Assembly: GCA_026706935.1 (NCBI GenBank)
Contig: JAPOXV010000019.1
Span: forward strand, 186,001 to 250,000
DNA: 64,000 nt
Reading direction: 5' to 3'
DNA from: Gammaproteobacteria bacterium
Lineage (GTDB): Bacteria > Pseudomonadota > Gammaproteobacteria > Pseudomonadales > Azotimanducaceae
Positions 32,688-41,352 of this stretch are shown here, in pieces. Every line of letters begins with the position of its first letter. Position 1 is the first letter of the stretch. A program made the translations under genes and the position numbers. Below the pieces are notes generated by a model. That model was not told where the DNA came from and searched no databases. It saw only the letters and a list, made by a program, of their open reading frames with translations.

Positions 32688-33530
32688 TCAGTAGTCCAGT
32701 CGGTAGGTATCGCCATCACTCACCAACTTGCCAGCTGTCACACCCGCGAAATGTGTGCCGATACAAAGTACAGGACGGTCGGCATATTCCGCTAGAAACG
32801 CTTGTCGAGTTCTCATCGCGGCTTTTTGATCGCTGTCTGCGGTCGCGCACCATGTTGGATGAGCGATTTGACAAGGGTGATGGAAGATGTCCCCCGTGAT
32901 GATGGCTTCCTCACCACGGGATTTGATGGCTACACTAACGTGGCCAGGCGTATGTCCGGGAGTCGGAACTAACTGAATCTCGTCACTAACGTGATGCGTT
33001 GAGTCGACAAGATCAGCTAGCCCAAGGTCAAAGATAGGCTGCACTGAGTCCTCGATCACCGGACCGTACTCTTCTTGGCTCTCCAGCTGCCAGTGATTCC
33101 ACTCCTCACGAGCGTATAGATAGCGAGCATTTGTAAATGTTGGAAGCCACTGGTCGTCTTGGCGGTAAGTGTTCCAGCCGACATGATCAACGTGCATGTG
33201 CGTACATAAAACTGTATCGAATGCATCTAATTGGAATCCTGCATCCTCAAGATCCGTCCGAAAACTGGTCTGCATTCGATTCCAGCGTGGGTAGTTGCGA
33301 ATCTTGTCGTTACCGATACAGGTGTCAACAATCAATAGACGTTCACCCGTCTGAACGATCAAACTATGAAACGACAACACCATACGTGAATCCGAATCTA
33401 TAAATGGACCAATCCACTGGATTTTGTGCAATTCGTCAGCCGTCGCGTCCGGCAGAATGTACTCTCCCAGACTCGCTGACGTTAGCTCAACGACTTTAGT
33501 TACGGTAACGTCGCCAATCTGCCACTTCAT
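32688..33530 (-). CDS. MBL-fold hydrolase, lactonase/esterase-like
   Basis: The 280-residue protein carries the zinc motif HMHVDHVGWN (H111, H113, D115, H116), VPTPGHTPGHVSV, AIITGDIFHHPCQI and a final IGTHFAG. These are typical of the MBL branch that includes N-acyl-homoserine lactonases and methyl-parathion-type hydrolases. The N-terminal part IGDVTVTKVVEL is common in this branch. A quorum-quenching lactonase is possible, but the substrate cannot be read from the sequence. The gene ends 7 bases after the convergent-strand SDR gene's direction of transcription: it is downstream of the SDR gene at 33538 on the same strand. Confidence 0.8.
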   Translation of the reverse strand: MKWQIGDVTVTKVVELTSASLGEYILPDATADELHKIQWIGPFIDSDSRMVLSFHSLIVQTGERLLIVDTCIGNDKIRNYPRWNRMQTSFRTDLEDAGFQLDAFDTVLCTHMHVDHVGWNTYRQDDQWLPTFTNARYLYAREEWNHWQLESQEEYGPVIEDSVQPIFDLGLADLVDSTHHVSDEIQLVPTPGHTPGHVSVAIKSRGEEAIITGDIFHHPCQIAHPTWCATADSDQKAAMRTRQAFLAEYADRPVLCIGTHFAGVTAGKLVSDGDTYRLDY

Positions 33531-33537
33531 ACTCGAC

Positions 33538-34314
33538 CTATGCGTTTTTGATCGTCAAACCACCGTCCACCGGTAGCGCAACGCCAGTAACAAACGACGC
33601 CGCCGGAAGTACCAAACTCAACGTCATATGTGCGACCTCTTCTGGGATCGCGTACCGTTTTAACGCAACGCGACGTCGAGCGTATTCGCGCTTGTCCGCT
33701 TCCTCGATGCTCGCAGTCATCCCCGTACGAATAGGTCCTGGGCAAATACAGTTGACCGTGATCCCTTCTGTTCCGAATTCAACCGCAAGCGATCGCGTCA
33801 ATCCGATGACGCCTGTTTTTGCGGTGGTGTACGGGCTAATTCGCTTCGTCGCGCCAAGTCCTTCAGTCGATGCAATGTTGACGATACGGGCACTGTCTGA
33901 TCGTCTCAAATACGGCAGAGCGGCGCGAATCATCCGCACATGTGCTGTGAGCATCGTGTTGATTCCACGTTCCCAGACAACCTCAAAATCTTCTGCGTCA
34001 ATGGGAGCGCCTGCGCCGATCCCCGCGTTATTCACCAAAATGTCTAAACCACCGAAGTGCTCAGCTATCTCGACTACCCGCGCATCAATCTCTGACGGTT
34101 CCATCACATCCAGATACCAGCCTCTGGCGACGTATCCTGCGGAAGTGATGCGTTCAACTACTTGCTCCTGTGCTTCGATCGATACGTCCGTCAGTGCGAC
34201 TTTCGCGCCTTGTTCCGCAAACAATTCAGCTGTCGCTTGACCCATGCCACTCGCAGCGCCCGTAACGAGTGCGACTTTACCTTCAATAGAGCGACTTAGC
34301 GTGGACAACGACAT
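33538..34314 (-). CDS. Short-chain dehydrogenase/reductase
   Basis: The 258-residue SDR has TGAASGMGQATAELFAEQGA, NNAGIGAGAP, the serine block VNIASTEGLGATKRIS, and YTTAKTGVIGLTRSLAVEF with the catalytic Tyr and Lys. The C-terminal segment FVTGVALPVDGGLTIKNA is typical of classical SDRs. The MBL-fold hydrolase gene starts 7 bases after its stop, so the two are probably co-transcribed and may act on the same compound. A frame of 230 codons on the opposite strand is a shadow. Confidence 0.88.
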   Translation of the reverse strand: MSLSTLSRSIEGKVALVTGAASGMGQATAELFAEQGAKVALTDVSIEAQEQVVERITSAGYVARGWYLDVMEPSEIDARVVEIAEHFGGLDILVNNAGIGAGAPIDAEDFEVVWERGINTMLTAHVRMIRAALPYLRRSDSARIVNIASTEGLGATKRISPYTTAKTGVIGLTRSLAVEFGTEGITVNCICPGPIRTGMTASIEEADKREYARRRVALKRYAIPEEVAHMTLSLVLPAASFVTGVALPVDGGLTIKNA

Positions 34315-34436
34315 TAGATTTGATACTCAAATAAGTGAATGGGAGGAAGATCACGGTATTTAACGCCAGTCAAGATAAACGACACGGAAATATGCACTTG
34401 TCGTTATTAAAACTTAAAATCCGCACCTCAAAATCG

Positions 34437-34512
34437 GGGTCGTTAGCTCAGTTGGTAGAGCACCAGGCTTTTAACCTGTTGGTCCTGGGTTCGAATCCCA
34501 GACGACCCACCA
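34437..34512 (+). tRNA. tRNA-Lys (anticodon TTT)
   Basis: The 76-base gene has acceptor stem GGGTCGT/ACGACCC, D-arm GCTC-AGTTGGTA-GAGC, anticodon loop CTTTTAA with anticodon TTT, T-arm CTGGG-TTCGAAT-CCCAG and an encoded CCA (34510-34512). The 27-43 position of the anticodon stem is C-T, a mismatch at the end of the stem. It lies opposite the end of the tol-pal cluster, near where many gammaproteobacteria keep a tRNA-Lys. Confidence 0.96.
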
Positions 34513-34659
34513 GTGCACTCCGGGTCCTTTCTTGGGACATCCGTTACGCTTAAATCCGCTGAAACCGCAATTTAAGGTGTTTGATCTCCAACGACTCGGT
34601 TAGCGGAATCGAGATTTCACGTTCTGGAACGACAATCGAGAGTCAAGCTAGTGCGACGT

Positions 34660-35421
34660 CTACCTCAGCTCTTGCGCATACGTTTCAGCGAGGCGTGCAG
34701 CATCATGGTCAGGAAATTCAGCGATTACGCGGTCTAAATACTCCAACGCACGCGTCACGTTTCCTAACTCGTGGTAAACCATTCCAAGCTTCGCTAACGC
34801 TTCCGGAATTCGCGCATGGTCTGAATACAACGTTACCATCTGTACAAAAAACTGTCGAGACTTTTCCAAATCCGTAGGATCGACGTTTCTATATATCTCT
34901 GCTAACCAATACATCGCATCCGGCACACGCTCCCCGTTCGGGAATGTATCAACGATCTGTTGGAAGAGCTCCAGCGCTTGTATGTACTCTTCGGCGTCAA
35001 CGAACGCCATTCCGCGGCGATACATGCCAGTTTCCGAATTGATGTCTTCGGTGGTCAGAGCATCTTCAGGTGCGAGTTCACTACCAAGTTGCTCTCGCAG
35101 CCGTCGATCGATGTCCAAGAATCGGCGACGATTCATGTGCCGCTCTTCCTGGTACAAGTGCTCAAGTTCCTCGACTCTTCCATGAAGAATCGAATATTCG
35201 CGTTCTAAGGTTTGAATACGCGTAAATAACGTCAGTAGACGTTCATCAGCTGATTGGTCTACCGGTCGTTGTATATCTTCATTAAGACGACCAGCATCCG
35301 TTTCTAGAATCTCGCGCGCGTCGACCTCTTGAGATTGGGCTTCGTCGGTGTAAGGCTCAAGTGGATCGGAGGTTTGTGAGTCGTGATTCTCGCCGGACGA
35401 TATAAGTCCGGCGAGAACCAC
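34660..35421 (-). CDS. cpoB: Tol-Pal coordinator of envelope constriction, CpoB (YbgF)
   Basis: The 253-residue product has a coiled-coil block (LFTRIQTLEREYSILHGRVEELEHLY) and three C-terminal TPR units (GMAFVDAEEYIQALELFQQIVDTFP, DAMYWLAEIYRN, MVYHELGNVTRALEYLDRVIAEFP), the CpoB architecture. CpoB links peptidoglycan synthesis with outer-membrane constriction in the periplasm. The N-terminus is unclear. The first start codon in frame is GTG at 35421, which leaves only a short hydrophobic stretch, although signal-like residues (RFQSALAAFVVLAGLISS) continue upstream without an ATG, GTG or TTG to a stop at about 35470. A non-standard start or a base error are the simplest explanations. Confidence 0.82.
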   Translation of the reverse strand: MVLAGLISSGENHDSQTSDPLEPYTDEAQSQEVDAREILETDAGRLNEDIQRPVDQSADERLLTLFTRIQTLEREYSILHGRVEELEHLYQEERHMNRRRFLDIDRRLREQLGSELAPEDALTTEDINSETGMYRRGMAFVDAEEYIQALELFQQIVDTFPNGERVPDAMYWLAEIYRNVDPTDLEKSRQFFVQMVTLYSDHARIPEALAKLGMVYHELGNVTRALEYLDRVIAEFPDHDAARLAETYAQELR

Positions 35422-35492
35422 GAATGCTGCTAAAGCTGACTGGAAGCGGCTTACGTCAACCTCACTAGATCGTTATCCGTTTCCGGTGCGCT

Positions 35493-36053
35493 TCACTCGT
35501 ACTTCAGCTCTACGCGTCGGTTTTTCGCCCAAGCCGCTTCATCCGAGCCAGTGTCAACCGGGCGTTCTTCTCCAAAACTCCGCGCTGACATCTGTGAAGG
35601 TCTTACTCCATTCGCAAGGAGAAAGTCTTGGACTGCCATGGCGCGACGCTCGCCAAGAGCAAGGTTGTATTCCCGTGTTCCGCGTTCGTCACAGTGCCCT
35701 TCGATGGTCACCGATTGATCACGATTACGGGTAAGTCGATCAGCGTGTTGTTGCAATACACGGAAATCACCACTCCCGATTTCCGATTCGTCGAACTCGA
35801 AATTAAAAACTGAACGAATCACGCTACCATCAGAATCAACTGCTACCACTGACCCATCAGGCAATTCCATGAAATCGGGAATCTCCTCGACTTCAGGTTC
35901 TGGGACGGGGGCAGGTTCTGGCGCTTCAGGTCGTTCGTCGACGACTACCGGTTCTTCCTCAGGCGTACCGCAACCAGTCTGGCTGGCACATGCAGTCAAT
36001 AGACCGCAGACCAACAACAAGGCGATCCATGCGCCATTCTTCAAGTGGGACAT
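35493..36053 (-). CDS. pal: Peptidoglycan-associated lipoprotein Pal
   Basis: The 186-residue lipoprotein has signal peptide and lipobox LTAC (C22), a Pro/Glu-rich spacer (PEAPEPAPVPEPEVEEIPD) and a C-terminal OmpA-like domain that binds diaminopimelate: NFEFDESEIGSGDFRVLQQHADRL, the EGHCDERGTREYNLALGERRAM signature, and VRPSQMSARSFGEERP. It anchors the outer membrane to peptidoglycan and works with TolB. It lies 26 bases after tolB. Confidence 0.95.
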   Translation of the reverse strand: MSHLKNGAWIALLLVCGLLTACASQTGCGTPEEEPVVVDERPEAPEPAPVPEPEVEEIPDFMELPDGSVVAVDSDGSVIRSVFNFEFDESEIGSGDFRVLQQHADRLTRNRDQSVTIEGHCDERGTREYNLALGERRAMAVQDFLLANGVRPSQMSARSFGEERPVDTGSDEAAWAKNRRVELKYE

Positions 36054-36079
36054 CTATGTCTCTCCGTATTTCACTTCGC

Positions 36080-37381
36080 CTAGCGCTCGACGAATGTTGT
36101 AGTTAGCGGCAAGTAAGGCGACCACGCAGGTTCAATTACGTCACCGGCCGGCGAGGTGAGTTTGTACTCAACTTCACCGCTGACCGACACGATGGATAGT
36201 ATACCTTTTCTATTTGATTTAGTTGAATACATCATCATAACGCCGTTCGGCGCGACCGATGGCGATTCATCGAGTACGTTTGATGACAAGATTCGCGCCG
36301 CACGATTGCCTTCTATATCACGCCATGCAATATGAAATCCCGTTCCAGATCGGTGAACGAAGATAAAGTGCGTGTTATCCGGCATCACGCGAGGCCGTGC
36401 GTTATACGTCCCCTCGAAAGTTAAGCGCGTCACGCGAAGTGAATCGACGTTTACGCGGTAAACTTGGGGAGAACCGCCTCGATCAGACGTAAATAGCAGA
36501 CTCTCACCGTTCAATTCCCATACGGGTTCCGTGTCAATTGCACGATGATTCGTGATTCGACGAATGACGTTGGACGCGACTTCAATCGTGTAGATATCTG
36601 GATTTCCATCACGTGAAAGAACCATCGCGATGTGTGATCCGTCGGGTGAAAAAGCGGGTGCGCTATTGATACCCTCAAAATTCGCGAGCAGACGCGACTG
36701 ACCTGTCTCGAGGTTAAGGATGTGAATGGCTGACGAGCCTGCTTCGAACGAAACGTACGCCAATTGCTTGCCGTCCGACGACCAAGCAGGTGAGAGTATG
36801 GGTTGATCAGAAATTAGAACGGGTGTTTCACGTTCGCCATCGAAATCCGCAACCATCAGCGTATGTCTTTCGTCTACTTGCGTTCGGTTTTCAACCAAAA
36901 CGTACGCAACACGTGTCGAGAATGCGCCAGAAATCCCTGTCATTGCGCGAAATACCTCGTCTGACACATGGTGCGCAAGCGAACGTGGATCTTCCACGTG
37001 ACCTTTTACTTGACCGGACTGCAAAACCTGCTCTTGATTGACATCGATGACTTCGAATTCAGCAACGAGCAATCCCAGACCATCAACGAAAACGGAGCCA
37101 ACGACTACATAGTCCGTACCTAGAACGCGCCAATCGTGGTACTGGACTTCCTCAGCGCTACTTGGCAACGAGAGCATGTTCGCCTCGTCAATGGGCCGAA
37201 ACTGACCACTGCTACTGAGATCGGAGTTTACGATCGGAGTGATATCAATCGCGTTTTCGTAGATCCTGAAAGGCACGATCGCAATCGGCGCGAGCGTATC
37301 CACACCCCGGTCAATCACAATCTCGAACGGGTATGAAATGCCTGCAACGACTAAAAAAGCCGCGATCAGCAATCGCTTCAA
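36080..37381 (-). CDS. tolB: Tol-Pal translocation protein TolB
   Basis: The 433-residue periplasmic protein has a signal peptide (LLIAAFLVVAGISYP), an N-terminal alpha/beta domain with PIAIVPFRI and LGTDYVVVGSVF, and a six-bladed propeller with WD40-like PD40 repeats (SPAWSSDGKQLAYVSFE, APAFSPDGSHIAMVLS, EPVWELNGESLLFTSDRGG). TolB connects Pal to the inner-membrane TolQRA complex. Its length fits E. coli TolB. It overlaps tolA by four bases. Confidence 0.95.
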   Translation of the reverse strand: MKRLLIAAFLVVAGISYPFEIVIDRGVDTLAPIAIVPFRIYENAIDITPIVNSDLSSSGQFRPIDEANMLSLPSSAEEVQYHDWRVLGTDYVVVGSVFVDGLGLLVAEFEVIDVNQEQVLQSGQVKGHVEDPRSLAHHVSDEVFRAMTGISGAFSTRVAYVLVENRTQVDERHTLMVADFDGERETPVLISDQPILSPAWSSDGKQLAYVSFEAGSSAIHILNLETGQSRLLANFEGINSAPAFSPDGSHIAMVLSRDGNPDIYTIEVASNVIRRITNHRAIDTEPVWELNGESLLFTSDRGGSPQVYRVNVDSLRVTRLTFEGTYNARPRVMPDNTHFIFVHRSGTGFHIAWRDIEGNRAARILSSNVLDESPSVAPNGVMMMYSTKSNRKGILSIVSVSGEVEYKLTSPAGDVIEPAWSPYLPLTTTFVER

Positions 37382-38070
37382 CGTAGTAAGTCCTGAGGTT
37401 TGAAGTTCAATGTGAAGGACCGAAAACTTGCCTCGAACAAGGCTAGATCGTCCGGAACAGCAAATGGTGCGGCACGTCTAACCGCATTCAATGCTGAACG
37501 ATCGAACGCGGCGTCGCCACTCGACTCTATTACGCCCACCGAATTCAAGTCACCTGTCGGGAACAGCTCAACGAGTACGATCGCCGACATGTCATTGCGT
37601 GCACTCGGAGGTCTTGACCAATTCTGAACGATCGCCAGATATATCTCCGTGATATAGACCTGAGAAACATCTTCGATCGCTTCTAAAGTTTCCGCTGTCA
37701 ACTCTTCACCGATTGCATCCCGAAAGGCACGGCTTCGCAATTCAGCTAATCGCGCTTCACGCTCCTTTTTCAATCGTTCCAACTGTGTTAATTCGTCTTC
37801 GAGGTCAATCGCATCCGACGCTTTTTTCTCGTCGTCTGCTTCAGATGTCTGCGGTGCGATTACATCACTTGATACAGCAGGCACAGCTACTTGAGGTCGC
37901 ATGCGAATCAATCGAGCTTTGAGAGGTCTAGGTTCCAGGATCGTTCGATCGGCTTCTGGTGCTAGTGTCTCAATCGCTGCCTGCAAAGATACAAACAACG
38001 TCACGTGAAGCAGCAACGCCACCGCGAAAGCGATCGCATAGCGTCTTACGTACGCAATAGTGCTGGTCAC
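37378..38070 (-). CDS. tolA: Cell-envelope integrity protein TolA (short form, TonB-like C-terminus)
   Basis: The 230-residue protein has an N-terminal membrane anchor (YAIAFAVALLLHVTLFVSL), a charged helical segment (DLEDELTQLERLKKEREARLAELRSRA) and a C-terminal TonB/TolA-type domain (YLAIVQNWSRPPSARNDMSAIVLVELFPTG, SGDAAFDRSALNAVRRAAPF). TolA links the inner membrane to Pal and TolB. At 230 residues it is much shorter than the 421-residue E. coli protein, the difference being the missing long alanine-rich helix. Both neighbours overlap it by four bases. Confidence 0.88.
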   Translation of the reverse strand: MTSTIAYVRRYAIAFAVALLLHVTLFVSLQAAIETLAPEADRTILEPRPLKARLIRMRPQVAVPAVSSDVIAPQTSEADDEKKASDAIDLEDELTQLERLKKEREARLAELRSRAFRDAIGEELTAETLEAIEDVSQVYITEIYLAIVQNWSRPPSARNDMSAIVLVELFPTGDLNSVGVIESSGDAAFDRSALNAVRRAAPFAVPDDLALFEASFRSFTLNFKPQDLLR

Positions 38071-38492
38071 AAGGATGGCGGTTCGGTCAGCAACCCCACG
38101 CTTTCCGCACCAGCTTGCTGCAATATCGTCATGACGCTTACGATCGTACCGTACGGCAGTTCAGTGTCCCCGCGTACAAACACAGGAACGTCCGGTCGCG
38201 CTCGCAGTACTCTCATGGCACGATCCTGTAATTCGGTCTGCGAAATACTCTCGTCTTCACTGTCGTCGCCACCGACGTTAAGGTACATTGAGCCATCACG
38301 CTGAATACTCACGATCAACGGATCCTGCTCACTCCGCTCCAACGGCTCCGACGGTTCTTTCGGTAAATCGAGTTGGATGCCTTGCGCGAGCATCGGCGCA
38401 GCCGCCATAAAAATCACTAGCAATACCAACATCACGTCAATATAGGGCACGACGTTGATTTCGGACATCGGCCTTCGTCTTGCTGCAGGCAT
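38067..38492 (-). CDS. tolR: Tol-Pal proton-channel subunit TolR
   Basis: The 141-residue ExbD/TolR protein has a single transmembrane helix with the proton-conducting Asp D19 in EINVVPYIDVMLVLLVIFM, and a periplasmic domain. The motif VFVRGDTELPYGTIVSVM is the family C-terminal domain. TolR works with TolQ to use the proton-motive force in the inner membrane. It directly abuts tolQ and overlaps tolA by four bases. Confidence 0.93.
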   Translation of the reverse strand: MPAARRRPMSEINVVPYIDVMLVLLVIFMAAAPMLAQGIQLDLPKEPSEPLERSEQDPLIVSIQRDGSMYLNVGGDDSEDESISQTELQDRAMRVLRARPDVPVFVRGDTELPYGTIVSVMTILQQAGAESVGLLTEPPSL

Positions 38493-39170
38493 TTAAGGAC
38501 TCCTGGCTTGTGACGCTCGGAAGAGAATTGATATCAATTCGTCGACGAATGACTCATAACCTTTTGTCAACACTTCAACGCGCGCTGAAAATCGGTTAAA
38601 CGCGATGACCGCAGGAATCGCGACAAACAAGCCAATCGCCGTTGCGATCAGCGCCTCGGAGATTCCTGGCGCAACCGAAGCTAGCGTCGCTTGACTGAGA
38701 TTCACTAGCGAGCGAAACGAATTAATGATGCCAATAACCGTGCCAAACAAACCGATGTAAGGCGCTGTTGACCCCAAAGTCGCTAGAAATCCAAGATGCA
38801 ACTCGAGGTTCATTTCCTCTCTCGTTACGGCGACTCGTGTCGCTCGTTGTACGCCCGTCATGATCGCGTCAGCGTCGGCGTTTTGCTCGCTCAGACGTTC
38901 GAATTCGCTGAATCCGGCTAGAAACACTGACTCGATTCCAGTAGGTTCCGCCTCGTTTGATATGTCGCTGAAGATATCGCGTAAATTCCGTCCGCTCCAG
39001 AAGAAATCCTCAAACGATTGCAGGTCCCGTAATGCCCTGCTTAGTGCTAGCCACCGCTGCACGATCATGGTCCATGAGACGAGTGAAGCCAACATAAGAC
39101 CGATGATGATCGCTAGGACCGGCCAGGACGCACCGGCGATCAGCGAATAGACAGATAGGGGTTCATTCAT
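38493..39170 (-). CDS. tolQ: Tol-Pal proton-channel subunit TolQ
   Basis: The 225-residue MotA/TolQ/ExbB protein has three hydrophobic segments (PVLAIIIGLMLASLVSWTMIV, FLATLGSTAPYIGLFGTVIGI, ALIATAIGLFVAIPAVIAFNRF). The blocks GSTAPYIGLFGTV and GISEALIATAIGL are the proton-channel signatures. It forms the motor with TolR. It follows ruvB with a 33-base gap. The thioesterase gene ybgC, which usually lies in this position, is absent from the cluster. Confidence 0.93.
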   Translation of the reverse strand: MNEPLSVYSLIAGASWPVLAIIIGLMLASLVSWTMIVQRWLALSRALRDLQSFEDFFWSGRNLRDIFSDISNEAEPTGIESVFLAGFSEFERLSEQNADADAIMTGVQRATRVAVTREEMNLELHLGFLATLGSTAPYIGLFGTVIGIINSFRSLVNLSQATLASVAPGISEALIATAIGLFVAIPAVIAFNRFSARVEVLTKGYESFVDELISILFRASQARSP

Positions 39171-39203
39171 GCGGTGCGATTCTACGTGTTAGTTTCACTT
39201 GAG

Positions 39204-40232
39204 TTAGAACAAATCTCCGTCGGTCTTAGGTAAGTCCAGATCGAGATGACGAACGCCAAGGTCTGTGATGGTACGACCACGTGGTGTTTTCATAATAAAC
39301 CCGCGTTGAATCAGGAACGGTTCAACAACATCTTCGAGTGTTACCGTCTCTTCGCCAAGTGCCGCGGCCATGGTTTCAAGCCCCGCTGTCCCGCCAAACT
39401 TCTCTATCAGCATCGTTAGATATTGAGTGTCTAAAGTATCAAGACCGATCGAATCGACACCCAGCCTCGCGAGTGCTTCGCGTGCAGTATCGATTTCACC
39501 ACGACCGTCGCCTTCTACCTCAGCGAAGTCGCGTACCCGTCGTAATAACCGATTCGCAATTCGCGGTGTTCCGCGCGCGCGACACGCGATCTCCTTTGAA
39601 GTACTGTCATCAATTTCGAATTGGAGTTTCGAAGCTGAGACACGTACGATGTGAGTTAGTGCCTTGTCATCGTAATACGCCAGCTTGACTTGATGACCAA
39701 ATCGATCCCGAAGCGGTGAAGTAAGCATGCCTGCTCGAGTCGTCGCACCAATCAACGTAAACGGTTGCAATCCGATACGCACTGCCTTGGCACCTGGCCC
39801 TTCGCCTATCAATATATCGAACATCAAATCCTCCATCGCCGGGTAGAGGATCTCCTCGATATGTGAAGGTAACCGATGTATCTCGTCGATGAATAGGACC
39901 GAATATGGTTCTAGTTGGGTCAGAAGTGCAGCGACGTCGCCGCGCCGTTCGATTACAGGACCCGACGTCTGCCGAAACGCTACGCCACGCTCATTCGCAA
40001 TGATCCTTGCGATCGTGGTCTTACCTAATCCAGGCGGACCATAGATAAGAACGTGCTCTAACGCCTCCTTACGTTTTTCTGCGGCCTTGATCGCGATTGA
40101 CAGTTGATCCTTTACATGATCTTGACCAATAAACTCCTTGAATACTGAAGGTCGAAGCATCGTTTCATAGCGTTTGTCCTCGTCGCTACTTACGCTACTT
40201 ACCGGAGAACCATCCACGTCGCTCGGACTCAA
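39204..40232 (-). CDS. ruvB: Holliday-junction branch-migration ATPase RuvB
   Basis: The 342-residue AAA+ motor has Walker A at 65-72 (GPPGLGKT), Walker B/sensor in LFIDEIHRLPSHIEEILYPAMED, the arginine-finger region in RAGMLTSPLRDRFG and the C-terminal winged helix (TLEDVVEPFLIQRGFIMKTPRGR). It drives branch migration with RuvA during recombinational repair. The start of ruvB overlaps ruvA by four bases. Confidence 0.97.
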   Translation of the reverse strand: MSPSDVDGSPVSSVSSDEDKRYETMLRPSVFKEFIGQDHVKDQLSIAIKAAEKRKEALEHVLIYGPPGLGKTTIARIIANERGVAFRQTSGPVIERRGDVAALLTQLEPYSVLFIDEIHRLPSHIEEILYPAMEDLMFDILIGEGPGAKAVRIGLQPFTLIGATTRAGMLTSPLRDRFGHQVKLAYYDDKALTHIVRVSASKLQFEIDDSTSKEIACRARGTPRIANRLLRRVRDFAEVEGDGRGEIDTAREALARLGVDSIGLDTLDTQYLTMLIEKFGGTAGLETMAAALGEETVTLEDVVEPFLIQRGFIMKTPRGRTITDLGVRHLDLDLPKTDGDLF

Positions 40233-40837
40233 ACTTTTGTTCCTATCAAGCGCAGTGCTCGTTGTATGACGTCACCCACGTCTAAACCGTCCTCGTACGC
40301 TTGTGAAACCGCATCTTCGGCTTCAAGACGTTGAAATCCTAGTTGACGGAGAGCCGTAATAGCTTGAGACGCGACGGAGACACTTATTACAGATCCTGTA
40401 TCGGTCTCACCGTCTGCGACCTCGGTTGAGAGCCCCCACTTTGGAACGTCTTCACGTAAAGCGAAAACTATAGATTCAGCAGCTTTCGAACCGATGCCTT
40501 GTGCGACCGTGAGCGTTTGATGATCCCGACTATCGATAGCTCGCGCGATCTCACGTCCGCTCAGTTCAGAACAGAGCGCTGCGGCAGACTTAGGTCCCAG
40601 CCTGTTCACACCAAGCAGTTTTCTGAAGACCATTCGATCAACGATCGTCTCGAAACCGTAAAGTTGCTGAACGTCGTTGACGACCGATAAATGAGTGTGC
40701 AGGACGATAGGATCACCCAGCGTTACTCGATCACAAAGCCGTCGTGGGATCACGACGTCATACCCAACACCGTTGACGTCCACCAACGCGAGATTGTCAT
40801 CAAGGGCTGCTAATACGCCACTTAATCGGCCGATCAT
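40229..40837 (-). CDS. ruvA: Holliday-junction DNA-binding protein RuvA
   Basis: The 202-residue protein shows the OB-fold N-terminus (MIGRLSGVLAALDDNLALVDVNGVGYDVVIP), two helix-hairpin-helix motifs (FRKLLGVNRLGPKSAAALCSEL, VAQGIGSKAAESIVFALR) and the C-terminal domain III that contacts RuvB. It binds four-way junctions as a tetramer. It lies 9 bases after ruvC and overlaps ruvB by four bases. Confidence 0.95.
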   Translation of the reverse strand: MIGRLSGVLAALDDNLALVDVNGVGYDVVIPRRLCDRVTLGDPIVLHTHLSVVNDVQQLYGFETIVDRMVFRKLLGVNRLGPKSAAALCSELSGREIARAIDSRDHQTLTVAQGIGSKAAESIVFALREDVPKWGLSTEVADGETDTGSVISVSVASQAITALRQLGFQRLEAEDAVSQAYEDGLDVGDVIQRALRLIGTKV

Positions 40838-40846
40838 GACAGTGAA

Positions 40847-41350
40847 TTATCGGGGCTGCAATCCTCGGTCGATGGAGGACTGGTATCGACTTGCGTGTAG
40901 ATCGCAAATTGCGACCGCTAGTGCGTCTGCACTATCAGCGTCTGGCGCTTCTTTTAGGTTTAAGAGCACTTTCACCATATATTGCACCTGCTCTTTCGTT
41001 GCTCGTCCAGATCCTACCGTCGCCTGTTTGATCTCTCGTGGTGCATATTCGGCGACGGTCAGGTCTTGTACAGCAGCCGCAGCAATCGCGACACCACGTG
41101 CTTGACCGAGCTTGATTGCGGTCTGAGGATTGTCGGAAACAAAAGAGGACTCGATAGCAAAACGATCGACTTCGTTCTCGGTAATCAGATTTGACACGCC
41201 TATATGAATTTCCCGCAAGCGCAATTCCATGGCTTTGTTGCCGAGCTTTAACACACCGTGGGCAATGTGGTGTAACTCATTCCCGCTCGCCCTAACAATC
41301 CCCCATCCCGTGAATCGGGAACCAGGGTCAATGCCGAGAACGGTTGCCAT
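40847..41350 (-). CDS. ruvC: Holliday-junction resolvase RuvC
   Basis: The 167-residue nuclease has the RNase-H-like catalytic acidic residues at D7 (GIDPGSRFTGWG), in IESSFV, and in the C-terminal DADSADALAVAICDLH. Length and order match the E. coli resolvase, which cuts Holliday junctions symmetrically after RuvAB migration. It follows yebC with a 2-base gap. Confidence 0.95.
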   Translation of the reverse strand: MATVLGIDPGSRFTGWGIVRASGNELHHIAHGVLKLGNKAMELRLREIHIGVSNLITENEVDRFAIESSFVSDNPQTAIKLGQARGVAIAAAAVQDLTVAEYAPREIKQATVGSGRATKEQVQYMVKVLLNLKEAPDADSADALAVAICDLHASRYQSSIDRGLQPR

Positions 41351-41352
41351 CG

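Noticed and set aside
33548-34240. Plus-strand frame of 230 codons opposite the SDR gene
   Set aside because: It is antisense to a clear SDR with all motifs, and its sequence is low-complexity in Ser, Arg and Thr.
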